Source of the DNA: Candidatus Bathyarchaeota archaeon
Lineage (GTDB): Archaea > Thermoproteota > Bathyarchaeia > TCS64 > B23
Direction of reading: 5' to 3'
Length of the DNA stretch: 44,110 bases
Assembly (NCBI GenBank): GCA_937898665.1
Contig: CALEIY010000147.1
Location: forward strand, 1 to 44,110
Under the pieces are notes generated by a model. That model worked only from the letters and a program-made list of their open reading frames with translations, was not told the DNA's origin and made no database searches. Shown here one piece after another: positions 26,785 through 34,883 of this stretch. Positions within the stretch are counted from its first letter, which is position 1. Every line of letters starts with the position of its first letter. The translations under genes were made by a program, and so were the position numbers.

Positions 26785-27501
26785 ATATTTTCTATCCCTC
26801 CCTTGATCTTCGAAGAGCCGCTCCGCGATCTCTCTTCCCCTCTCGGTTAACCTGAACTCCCTTTGCTCTATGCCGAGAAGTCTCGATATTCGGCTGAGGA
26901 TTCCCCCAGCCTCTCTAGCCTCCACGATCCCCAGCTCCTTGATACATCTATTTATCGTCTCCTCCACCTCCTCCCTCTCTGGGTTTACCTGTCTCAGGAG
27001 GTCTCGTAGATTCATCCAGCCATCTTTGAGGTGGAGGGCCTTCAATATGCGGAGGGTGAGGGAGAGCTTCAATATTCTCTGTGCCTCCTCCCCATTGAAT
27101 TGGGTTAGGGTGGGTGTGGGTCTCTCCTCGATTAGGAGGCTGATCCTCTCCGCGATCCTCTCTCCAAGGGGTGTTAGCCTCCAGGTTAGGTAGGTGTATC
27201 TCCCCCGATAGTCCTTCCTCGCGGGTCTTCGCCTCTCCCCCCGTTCTATTAGGCCAGCCTTCAGTAGGCCCTTAAGCCAGGCGTTTATCTCCCTCTTATC
27301 CAGCTCTATCCCCCTTCTATCCAACTCCTCCTGAATCTCCAGCGTTGTTAGATATGGATACTGTCTATTCTCCAAGAAGATCCTGTATATGGCCCTCGCC
27401 ATCCGACTTCTCAGCGGCCTTAGATGAACTTCGAAGAGTCTGTCGAAGAGCTTCTCATCGAGGTGATGGCGCTCCATGTTAGATTTTATTGATTTTGCCA
27501 T
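26761..27501 (-). CDS. Uncharacterised protein with two winged-helix-like halves (putative regulator)
   Basis: Halves each contain wHTH-like helices followed by 'LT.LGERIAERI' / 'LTERGREIAERLF' wing patterns; ATG at 27501 preferred to TTG 27516. Confidence 0.6.
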   Translation of the reverse strand: MAKSIKSNMERHHLDEKLFDRLFEVHLRPLRSRMARAIYRIFLENRQYPYLTTLEIQEELDRRGIELDKREINAWLKGLLKAGLIERGERRRPARKDYRGRYTYLTWRLTPLGERIAERISLLIEERPTPTLTQFNGEEAQRILKLSLTLRILKALHLKDGWMNLRDLLRQVNPEREEVEETINRCIKELGIVEAREAGGILSRISRLLGIEQREFRLTERGREIAERLFEDQGRDRKYIQIHETP

Positions 27502-27507
27502 GGATAC

Positions 27508-27532
27508 AATATTCAAAAAATTTCTGAATATT
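27508..27532. promoter_or_regulatory. Inverted repeat at promoter of the double-wHTH gene
   Basis: AATATTCA-N9-TGAATATT; distal arm overlaps TAATATT ~27 nt upstream of ATG 27501. Confidence 0.5.
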
Positions 27533-27596
27533 ACCTTTACGCCCCGTAAGCCCCCTCCCGAATCTGTTAAATCCAGATAGCGATCATTTATCCCTG

Positions 27597-28613
27597 GTGG
27601 AGTGTTTGGCGAGGGCTAAGGTCTTTGTAACCAGGAAGCTCTTCGATGAGGCTATCAGCCTTATCGAGGAGTATGCCGATGTGGAGGTATATGAGAGTGA
27701 GGAGGAGCCGGCGCCCTATGATCTTATCCTAGAGAAGGTGAGGGATATTGATGGTCTCCTCTGCCTTCTCACCGATAAGATTGACGCGAGGATCATCGAG
27801 GCTGGTGAGCGGTTGAAGGTCATTAGCAACTATGCCGTGGGGTATGACAACATAGATGTGGAGGTGGCGACGAAGAGGGGCATCTACGTCACCAATACTC
27901 CAGGTGTGTTGACGGAGACGACGGCTGACCTAGCCTGGGCTATCCTCATGGCCATAGCCAGGAGGGTGGTGGAGGCTGACAAGTATGTGAGGGCTGGGCG
28001 ATGGGTTCACGCCTGGGGGCCGAAGATGATGCTGGGCTCCGATGTCCATGGAAAAACCCTAGGCATCGTCGGCCTCGGCAGGATTGGATCGGCGGTTGCG
28101 AGGAGGGCTAAGGGCTTCAACATGAGGGTCATCTACTACGACGTCTTCAGGAGGGAAGACCTGGAGAGGGAGCTGGGCTTAGAATACAAGCCTCTTGAGG
28201 AGCTCCTCAAGGAGGCGGATTATGTAACTCTCCACGTTCCCCTGACTAAGGAGACCTATCATCTCATCGGGGAGAGGGAGCTCGACCTGATGAAGCCTAC
28301 GGCCTATCTCATAAACACCTCCAGGGGAGCCGTCATCGATCAGAAGGCTCTCTATAAGGCCCTGAAGGAGCGGAGGATAGCTGGAGCAGCCCTAGACGTC
28401 TTTGAGAAGGAGCCCATCGATCCGGATGATCCGCTATTGGAGCTGGATAATGTGGTGTTGACGCCCCACATTGGGAGCGCCAGCATCGAGACGAGGAAGA
28501 AGATGGCGATGATAGCGGCTGAGAATCTAGTTTCCGTCCTAAGGGGCGTAGAGCCGCCAAACCTGGTGAACCCGGAGGTTAGGAGGATCAGACCCCTCAA
28601 GCCCCGTGAATAA
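27597..28613 (+). CDS. D-isomer-specific 2-hydroxyacid dehydrogenase (glyoxylate/hydroxypyruvate reductase-like)
   Basis: ISNYAVGYDNIDVEVATKRGIYVTNTPGVLTETTADLAWAILMAIARR, GIVGLGRIGSAVARRAKGF, LINTSRGAVIDQKAL; leaderless GTG. Confidence 0.93.
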   Translation: MECLARAKVFVTRKLFDEAISLIEEYADVEVYESEEEPAPYDLILEKVRDIDGLLCLLTDKIDARIIEAGERLKVISNYAVGYDNIDVEVATKRGIYVTNTPGVLTETTADLAWAILMAIARRVVEADKYVRAGRWVHAWGPKMMLGSDVHGKTLGIVGLGRIGSAVARRAKGFNMRVIYYDVFRREDLERELGLEYKPLEELLKEADYVTLHVPLTKETYHLIGERELDLMKPTAYLINTSRGAVIDQKALYKALKERRIAGAALDVFEKEPIDPDDPLLELDNVVLTPHIGSASIETRKKMAMIAAENLVSVLRGVEPPNLVNPEVRRIRPLKPRE

Positions 28614-28618
28614 CGGCC

Positions 28619-29896
28619 ATGAGGATCACTATACCCTATGGGGAGGAGCAGGTCTCCTTCGAGATACCAAAACAAAACTTAGCCTGGATCATCGATAGGG
28701 GGAGCAGGGAACCCTATGGAGACGTCCCTAAAGCCCTGAGGGAGGCTCTGAGACGGCCGGTTGCCTCCAGACCTCTAAGGGAGCTGGCCTCTAATGCCAA
28801 GCATGTTGTCATACTCGTCGACGACTACACCAGGCCGACGCCTCAGAGACTGCTGCTTCCCACCATCCTCAACGAGCTGAAGGAGGGGGGAGTGAGGGAT
28901 CAACAGGTAGAGGTCATCGTCGCCCTGGGAACCCACAGACCGATGAAGAGAAGCGAGATGGAGGAGAAGTATGGAGCCGAAATCCTAGATAGGGTTGAGG
29001 TGAGGAACTTCGACTGCCATGACGAGGCCGACCTCATAGACATCGGCAAGACTCCCATGGGTGTGGAGGTGGTTGTCAGCCGTAGGGTCTATGAGGCCGA
29101 CCTAGTCATCGGCGTCGGAAACATCGTCCCCCACTGCTACGCAGGATGGGCTGGAGGGGGCAAGATCATTCAGCCAGGAGTCTGCGGAGTCAAAACGATA
29201 GAGGAGACCCATATAGCGGCGGGGATGACGAGGCCCATCTTCAAGATGGCCGGAAACCCCGACAACAGGGTGAGACGTATGATCGACGAGGTGGCCATGA
29301 AGTCGGGGCTGAGATTCATAGTGAACACAGTGCTCAACGAGAGGGATGAGGTCTGCCACCTCGCCGTAGGCCACCCCCTAAAGGCCTTCAGGGAGGGCAT
29401 CAAGGAGGCTGAGAAGCTATATCTCCGAGAGATACCCAATAGGGCTGACATCGTCGTGGTCTCAAGCCATCCAGCTGACATAGACTACTGGCAGGCCTTG
29501 AAGCCGACGGACTACGCCTGCCTCGGCGTAAGGCCAGGCGGCGTCATAATCCTCGTCACCCCATGCCCAGAGGGAATCTCACCAGTCCACGGCGATCTAG
29601 GGGAGATGGGGCAGCTGACCTATGATGAGGTTTTAAAGGCCTATAGACGTGGCGAGATCGAGGATGGCGTCGCCGCCGCGGCATTGATGATACACGCCCA
29701 GATCAGGGAGCACGCCAGGATCATCTGCGTCTCCCACGGCCTATCCGAGGGGGATAAGGCAGCCTTAGGCTTCGAGCACGCCGACTCTGTGGAGGAGGCC
29801 CTGGAGATGGCCTTGAAGAGAATGGGGGAGAAAGCCAAAGTCGGCGTCATCAAATGCGGTGACATACTCCCAAGGATGAGAGCGGTGGGAAGCTGA
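28619..29896 (+). CDS. LarA-family (nickel-pincer lactate racemase-like) protein
   Basis: VDDYTRPTP, ALGTHRPM, GVGNIVPHCYAGWAGGGKIIQPGVCG: His/Lys positions consistent with the LarA family. Confidence 0.85.
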   Translation: MRITIPYGEEQVSFEIPKQNLAWIIDRGSREPYGDVPKALREALRRPVASRPLRELASNAKHVVILVDDYTRPTPQRLLLPTILNELKEGGVRDQQVEVIVALGTHRPMKRSEMEEKYGAEILDRVEVRNFDCHDEADLIDIGKTPMGVEVVVSRRVYEADLVIGVGNIVPHCYAGWAGGGKIIQPGVCGVKTIEETHIAAGMTRPIFKMAGNPDNRVRRMIDEVAMKSGLRFIVNTVLNERDEVCHLAVGHPLKAFREGIKEAEKLYLREIPNRADIVVVSSHPADIDYWQALKPTDYACLGVRPGGVIILVTPCPEGISPVHGDLGEMGQLTYDEVLKAYRRGEIEDGVAAAALMIHAQIREHARIICVSHGLSEGDKAALGFEHADSVEEALEMALKRMGEKAKVGVIKCGDILPRMRAVGS

Positions 29897-29916
29897 TCTT
29901 ACAGCCACTGTAAGAT
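29896..29916. terminator. Perfect 9-bp stem / 3-nt loop hairpin at the larA stop codon, between convergent genes (terminator-like, function unproven)
   Basis: ATCTTACAG-CCA-CTGTAAGAT. Confidence 0.45.
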
Positions 29917-29932
29917 TGTGGAGGTAAAAAGG

Positions 29933-30910
29933 TTAGAGGAGGCCCTCCTCCAACCTCCTCCTCAGATTCTCGATCATATCCCTCGTCATCTCAGCCAATC
30001 CGTAGCTGGGTTTCCAGCCCCAATCTCTTCTGGCTGCTGAGTCGTCGATAGACCTCGGCCATGTATCTGCGATCCTCTGCCTATAATCCGGCTTATATAC
30101 CACCTTGAAGTCTGGTATATGCTTCCTAATCTCCTCAGCTAGCTCCCCGGCTGAGAAGCTCATCGATGCGAGGTTATAGTCCGCATGCCTCGTCAGCCTC
30201 TCAGCGTCGGCTTCCATGAGCTGAATCGCAGCCTTAATACAGTCGGGCATGTAGATCATCGGGAGCACCGTATCCTCCCTCACGAAGCAGGTGTAAGGCT
30301 CCCCCTTCACGGCGGCGTAGAACATCTCCACAGCGTAATCCGTCGTCCCACCCCCTGGAGGCGTCTTATAGCTGATGACCCCTGGATACCTGACTCCTCG
30401 GACATCGACGCCGAAGCGGTTATGGTAGTAGTCGCAGAGGAGCTCCCCAGCCAGCTTCGTCACCCCATAGATGGTTCTAGGCCTCATAACCGTCAGCTGG
30501 GGTGTCATATCCCTCGGGGTTTCAGGGCTGAAGACGGCGATGGAGCTTGGGTAAAACACCCTTAGCTCCAGCTCACGGGCCACCTCCAATACGTTGTAGA
30601 GACCACTCATGTTGACGTGCCAGGCTAGCTGGGGCTTCTGTTCACCCTTAGCTGAGAGGATGGCCGCCAGGTGGAAGATGGAGTCTATGTCATACTCCTC
30701 AACTATCTCCCTAAGCCTCTTGGCATCCGTTACGTCGAGGTGTTCGCATGGGCCTGAGGATAGGAGATCCTCCCCAAGCTTCTTAATATGAAAGGTAGCG
30801 ACTACATTCTCCCCGCCGTATAGCTCCCTCAGCCTCGGAGTCAGCTCAGAGCCTATCTGCCCTGCGGCTCCTGTGACCAATATCCTCCTCATCCTCCTAC
30901 CCAAATCCAC
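29933..30910 (-). CDS. tdh: SDR-type L-threonine 3-dehydrogenase
   Basis: ILVTGAAGQIGSEL, YPSSIAVFSPETPRDMTPQ, RYPGVISYKTPPGGGTTDYAVEMFYAAVKGEPYTCFV; next to kbl. Confidence 0.92.
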   Translation of the reverse strand: MDLGRRMRRILVTGAAGQIGSELTPRLRELYGGENVVATFHIKKLGEDLLSSGPCEHLDVTDAKRLREIVEEYDIDSIFHLAAILSAKGEQKPQLAWHVNMSGLYNVLEVARELELRVFYPSSIAVFSPETPRDMTPQLTVMRPRTIYGVTKLAGELLCDYYHNRFGVDVRGVRYPGVISYKTPPGGGTTDYAVEMFYAAVKGEPYTCFVREDTVLPMIYMPDCIKAAIQLMEADAERLTRHADYNLASMSFSAGELAEEIRKHIPDFKVVYKPDYRQRIADTWPRSIDDSAARRDWGWKPSYGLAEMTRDMIENLRRRLEEGLL

Positions 30911-30995
30911 TCCCCAGAATTAGAAATCTGATCAAGTTGATAATTCTTTCATCGAAAACCGTTAATCCTAATAATCAACCAACAATAATAATGGG

Positions 30996-32198
30996 ATGAG
31001 CGTCAAGAGGCATCCCACGAAGTTTCTAAGGGAGGAGTACCTCGCCCTAGCGGAGCAGGACTTAGACTGGAAGCTTAAGACCGTTGAGGGGCCGAGTAAG
31101 CCTATAACGGTGGTCGAGGGGAAGGAGGTTCTACTGCTCTGCTCCAACAACTACCTGGGTCTCGCAACCCATCCAAAGCTCATAGAGGCCGCCATAGAGG
31201 CCGCGAAGGAGTATGGCGTAGGCTCCGGAGCGGTGAGGGCCATCTCCGGCACGATGAGCCTCCACATGGAGCTGGAGCGCCGATTGGCAAGGTGGAAGAG
31301 GGCTGAGGCCGCGCTCACCTACCCCACCGGCTTCATGGTGAACTCCGGATTGATACCGCAGCTCGTCGATAAGGGAGACCTAATCGTCAGCGAGGAGCTT
31401 AACCATGGAAGCATCATCGACGGCTGCCGGCTGAGCAGGGCTGATAGAGTCATCTATAGGCATACGGATATGGAGCATCTCGCTCAGGTTCTCGATGAGG
31501 CTGAGAGGCATAAGCCGCCGTATAGGAGGATACTCATCATCACGGATGGGGTCTTCTCCATGGACGGCGACATCGCCCCCCTCGATGAGATAGTGAAGCT
31601 CGCCGAGGAGCATGGGGCGATGGTCTACGTCGACGACGCCCACGGCGAGGGAGTCCTAGGTGAGGGTGGAAGAGGCATAGTCTCCCACTTCCACCTCGAC
31701 CACGACCAGGTTCACGTCGATATGGGAACCTTCAGTAAGGCCTATGGCACCGTGGGAGGCCACATCTGCGGCTCCGAAGACCTCATAAGGTTCGCGTGGA
31801 ACAAGAGCCGAACCTGGCTCCTCAGCTCATCTCTACCGCCTCCAGTGGTTGCCGCCACCATCGCCGCCATCGACGTATTGGAGACCGAGCCATGGCATGT
31901 CAGGAACCTATGGAAGAATACGAACTACTTCAGGAAGGCAGTCCAGGACTTGGGATTCAACACGGGTAGGTCTCAGACGCCGATAATACCCATCATCGTC
32001 GGGGAGAGCAGCAAGGCGAAGAAGCTGAGCGAGAAGCTATATGAGAGAGGCATCTACGTGACGCCCATCGTCTACCCGATGGTGGCCAGAGACCAGGCCC
32101 GTATACGCATCCAGATGCACGCCCAGCTAACCCAGGAGGATCTTGACAGGGTTATCGAGGCCCTGGAGGAGATCGGGAGAGAGCTAGAGATCATTTAG
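30996..32198 (+). CDS. kbl: Glycine C-acetyltransferase (2-amino-3-ketobutyrate CoA ligase)
   Basis: CSNNYLGLATHPKLIEAAIEAAKEYGVGSGAVRAISGT, DDAHGEGVLGEGGRGI, DMGTFSKAYGTVGGHICG. Confidence 0.93.
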   Translation: MSVKRHPTKFLREEYLALAEQDLDWKLKTVEGPSKPITVVEGKEVLLLCSNNYLGLATHPKLIEAAIEAAKEYGVGSGAVRAISGTMSLHMELERRLARWKRAEAALTYPTGFMVNSGLIPQLVDKGDLIVSEELNHGSIIDGCRLSRADRVIYRHTDMEHLAQVLDEAERHKPPYRRILIITDGVFSMDGDIAPLDEIVKLAEEHGAMVYVDDAHGEGVLGEGGRGIVSHFHLDHDQVHVDMGTFSKAYGTVGGHICGSEDLIRFAWNKSRTWLLSSSLPPPVVAATIAAIDVLETEPWHVRNLWKNTNYFRKAVQDLGFNTGRSQTPIIPIIVGESSKAKKLSEKLYERGIYVTPIVYPMVARDQARIRIQMHAQLTQEDLDRVIEALEEIGRELEII

Positions 32199-32215
32199 TC
32201 CCCCTTTTTCTGAGA

Positions 32216-33016
32216 TCACCGCCCATCACCAGTCTCTCCACCCTCTTTCATGGTTAGATACTCCGTCAGCTTCCTCCCCCTCCTCGCTCTAAGTATATCT
32301 GCGCATCTCCTCGGGGATAGGGGCTTAAACTCCAGGTTTAGAGCCGCCATAAGGCTTTGAGCGCCCTTAGCGAGGCTTGGCGCTACGAGGATTCCCCTAA
32401 TCCTCCTCCCAGTCTCGGCTCTCATGGCGTCGACGTAGCTCTTCAACTGGAGGACGGCTGCCCTATCGGCGGCTCTGCGCTTGATCTCCACAACAGTGAG
32501 AACCCCCTCCCTATCCACCCCTAGGATGTCGATGAAGCCAGGCTCGACTGGTTTCTCCGCCTCGACGGGTTTGAAACCCTCCTCAATTAGAGATGGCTCA
32601 AGTAGGATGGCTTGCTTCATATCCTCCTCGCTGGCGTAGAGGTAGAACTCCCCCTCATCAACTAGGTGTAGTATCGCTACGAGGGTGATCCTGTCGAAGG
32701 CGATCTCGAGAACCTCCCCCTCCCTACGTCTATAGGCCCTGATGTGTAGGCGGCCCTCATCGAGGCGGGTCTTGAAGATGGAGCCTGGAGGCTGCCAGTT
32801 CACCGGAGCATACTCCCTAGGTCGATGGATCAGCGTCGATCCATCGGGCTTTATGATGAGCAGCCGCTCCCCCTGGCTCAACTTGGAGGAGGCTCTCCCG
32901 ACGTAGTCGACGGTGCAGCTCCCGACGATTAGGAGCATCCTCCTCTGGGCGATGCCTTTTTTCACAGCCTCATAGGCCTCATCCAGCGACGGCCTCTCCA
33001 GGATGAGCTGCCTCAT
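32216..33016 (-). CDS. nucS: Endonuclease NucS (EndoMS)
   Basis: N-terminal DUF91-like sequence and catalytic EPGFIDILGVDREGVLTVVEIKRRAADRAAVLQLKSYV. Confidence 0.93.
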   Translation of the reverse strand: MRQLILERPSLDEAYEAVKKGIAQRRMLLIVGSCTVDYVGRASSKLSQGERLLIIKPDGSTLIHRPREYAPVNWQPPGSIFKTRLDEGRLHIRAYRRREGEVLEIAFDRITLVAILHLVDEGEFYLYASEEDMKQAILLEPSLIEEGFKPVEAEKPVEPGFIDILGVDREGVLTVVEIKRRAADRAAVLQLKSYVDAMRAETGRRIRGILVAPSLAKGAQSLMAALNLEFKPLSPRRCADILRARRGRKLTEYLTMKEGGETGDGR

Positions 33017-33025
33017 AATCTTTCC

Positions 33026-33766
33026 CTATCTAAAGTCGGCGGTGGTGACGATGTTTATCCAGGGCGCATTCATCTTCTCATCCAAGAGCCTAAGATGATC
33101 CAGGGCGCCTGAGAGGACGAAGACTCCATGTCCAGGGAACAGCCTATCAGGCTGGAGCTCCACCATCCTTTTAATCGACCTCTTCCACTCCTCCAAGTCA
33201 CATCCAGGGCCGTTTATCCACCCCAATCTGCCCTGAGCCGAGGCCGTATCGCCTGTGAATAGGTCTAGGGTGTCACCCTCCCTCAGTAGCAGCGAAACGC
33301 CTCCAGGTGTGTGACCTGGCGTGTGGACGACCTCGACTTCGACCTCCCCGACCTCCAGCTTCTCGCCGCCCCTCAGCCTCACATCGACCTCGACCCCCTC
33401 GAATTCAAGGCCTCTAGCCTTAGCCATCTCGTAGAGGGTTAGGGGGCCGAGCCGCTCGATCTCCCCAGCCTCAGCCTCATGGGCGGCGACGCTACACCCC
33501 GTCTCACGCTTAATGCCTCCAGCTCCACCTATGTGATCAAAATGGCAGTGGGTGAGGATTAGAAGCTCAATGTCCCCTGGGTTGAGGCCCACCTCCCTAA
33601 TATTCCTTAGAACCCGTTTGACGTCTCCTCCCCCACCCGCATCGATGAGGGCGAGGGCGTCGCCGCCATCTATGAGATATATGTTACAGTCCCCGGAGTC
33701 CGAGAGGCCGTAGGCTCCTCCTCCCACGAGGTAAACCCTCTCCGTGAGCCTTAAGGCGGACATCAC
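33026..33766 (-). CDS. MBL-fold metallo-hydrolase
   Basis: LTHCHFDHIGGAGG, HTPGHTPGGVSLLL, FTGDTA, PGHG motifs. Confidence 0.92.
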   Translation of the reverse strand: MMSALRLTERVYLVGGGAYGLSDSGDCNIYLIDGGDALALIDAGGGGDVKRVLRNIREVGLNPGDIELLILTHCHFDHIGGAGGIKRETGCSVAAHEAEAGEIERLGPLTLYEMAKARGLEFEGVEVDVRLRGGEKLEVGEVEVEVVHTPGHTPGGVSLLLREGDTLDLFTGDTASAQGRLGWINGPGCDLEEWKRSIKRMVELQPDRLFPGHGVFVLSGALDHLRLLDEKMNAPWINIVTTADFR

Positions 33767-33831
33767 CTGATAATCTCCAACAGGGGATTTATCTCTTCTT
33801 CGCCCCTGGAGGCAGGATGGATAGAGGTTTT

Positions 33832-34008
33832 AACCCTTCGAAGGGTTCGAGCGCTCGAACCCCCATCTACACGAAGCCTAAAATTGACATCTCCATGTAA
33901 CTCGAATCGCCTAAGCCCCTAGGCTTCGATCCCGATTCGATGTGAATCCTAGAGGCTTCTTGAAATATGGGGTTTCATGGATTTGGATGGAGTTCCTGGC
34001 CGTGTAGA
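33832..34008. other. Inverted-repeat-dense intergenic element (candidate structured RNA or small mobile/regulatory element)
   Basis: Overlapping perfect palindromes AACCCTTCGAAGGGTT (33832-33847) and GGGTTCGAGCGCTCGAACCC (33843-33862); CGAAGCCTA/TAGGCTTCG; TCGAATCG/CGATTCGA; outer TCTACACG/CGTGTAGA. Confidence 0.6.
33952..33988 (+). repeat. 37-nt dispersed direct repeat, copy 2
   Basis: GAGGCTTCTTGAAATATGGGGTTTCATGGATTTGGAT; 34/37 identical to copy 1. Confidence 0.85.
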
Positions 34009-34017
34009 AAAAGGGTG

Positions 34018-34194
34018 TTAGCGCTTCTCCATAGCCTCCTGGAATCTCTTAGCCATCTCCGGATAGTGCTTCTCCATGAACTCCTCCATCTTATCTGGAT
34101 GCTCCACGCTCACATGCCACCTTATACCTCCAGGGCTGACGGAGTCCCAGTCGCAGTAGGGGCAGCGATACCTCTCCATCTCTATCTTCGCCAT
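34018..34194 (-). CDS. Small C2H2-type zinc-finger-like protein
   Basis: CPYCDWDSVSPGGIRWHVSVEH; start MAKIEM at 34194 preceded by GAGGTGG (SD-like). Confidence 0.75.
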   Translation of the reverse strand: MAKIEMERYRCPYCDWDSVSPGGIRWHVSVEHPDKMEEFMEKHYPEMAKRFQEAMEKR

Positions 34195-34255
34195 CGAACC
34201 ACCTCTCAGAGATTGGGAGAAGACCTTATTTTTCAATATCGCTTCGGGGGGCGCC

Positions 34256-34279
34256 TTCGTCTCAGAAATCTGAGACGAA
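34256..34279. promoter_or_regulatory. Perfect inverted repeat between two divergent genes (candidate operator)
   Basis: TTCGTCTCAGA-AA-TCTGAGACGAA, 11-bp arms. Confidence 0.55.
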
Positions 34280-34324
34280 AATCCATCATAGGGCTTTATT
34301 AGAGCCTCCGATACCTTCTAATCG

Positions 34325-34651
34325 GTGCATCCCTTGGGGGAGAGGGAGGAGACCAAGGTTATGTGGATAACCTGCCCCGAGTGCGGGGCGAAGCTAGGCA
34401 TAATCATCTCCGTCGGGGGGGTCAGGCCCTCGGAGGCTAAGGCCATAACCATTGATGAGATAAGGGAGCGCCTCTCCTCAATCGAGGTGGATCCCTCCAT
34501 CCTCGAGTTCACACAGGAGGGAGACCTCATAGTCGTCACGCCGAGGAAATTCCTAGGGGAGCTTTGGGGTAAGATCAACGACGTTATGAAGAGCCTCGGC
34601 GGCGTCTGGGTGAGGGAGGGGAAGGAGAGCCGCTGGGAGATAAGGATCTGA
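34325..34651 (+). CDS. Small protein with single CPECG knuckle, uncharacterised
   Basis: GTG start ~28 nt downstream of TTTATTA; WITCPECGAKLGIIISVGG. Confidence 0.6.
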   Translation: MHPLGEREETKVMWITCPECGAKLGIIISVGGVRPSEAKAITIDEIRERLSSIEVDPSILEFTQEGDLIVVTPRKFLGELWGKINDVMKSLGGVWVREGKESRWEIRI

Positions 34652-34883
34652 ATTCGCCGAGGAGGCTCAAGGCCACCTCACGAGCCCACTCACCGGTGGC
34701 GGGATTCTCGGAGATCTCCCTTAGAAACTCCTCCCACCCTATATCCATGGCCCCCCTCCAATCCTCATAGGCCTCGAGAATCCTCCTATAGGCCTCGAGG
34801 TGATAGGTGCAGTAGTCCTCCCCCTCAACGGCGTCCCTCCAGCAGAGCTTACACCTCAACGTCTCACCCCCTTCGACGGGCAA
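34584..34883 (-). CDS. Small putative zinc-binding protein (CxxC...CxxxH)
   Basis: LRCKLCWRDAVEGEDYCTYHLEAYRRI; immediately downstream of topA; start possibly TTG 34859. Confidence 0.6.
   Translation of the reverse strand: MPVEGGETLRCKLCWRDAVEGEDYCTYHLEAYRRILEAYEDWRGAMDIGWEEFLREISENPATGEWAREVALSLLGEFRSLSPSGSPSPPSPRRRRGSS

Noticed and set aside
33832-33864. GGTTCGA..TCGAACCC resembles a tRNA T-arm
   Set aside because: No acceptor, D or anticodon arms fit on either strand; sequence is better described as overlapping palindromes.
26748-33988. 37-nt repeats as CRISPR repeats
   Set aside because: Only two copies 7.2 kb apart, no regular spacers, no cas genes in the window.
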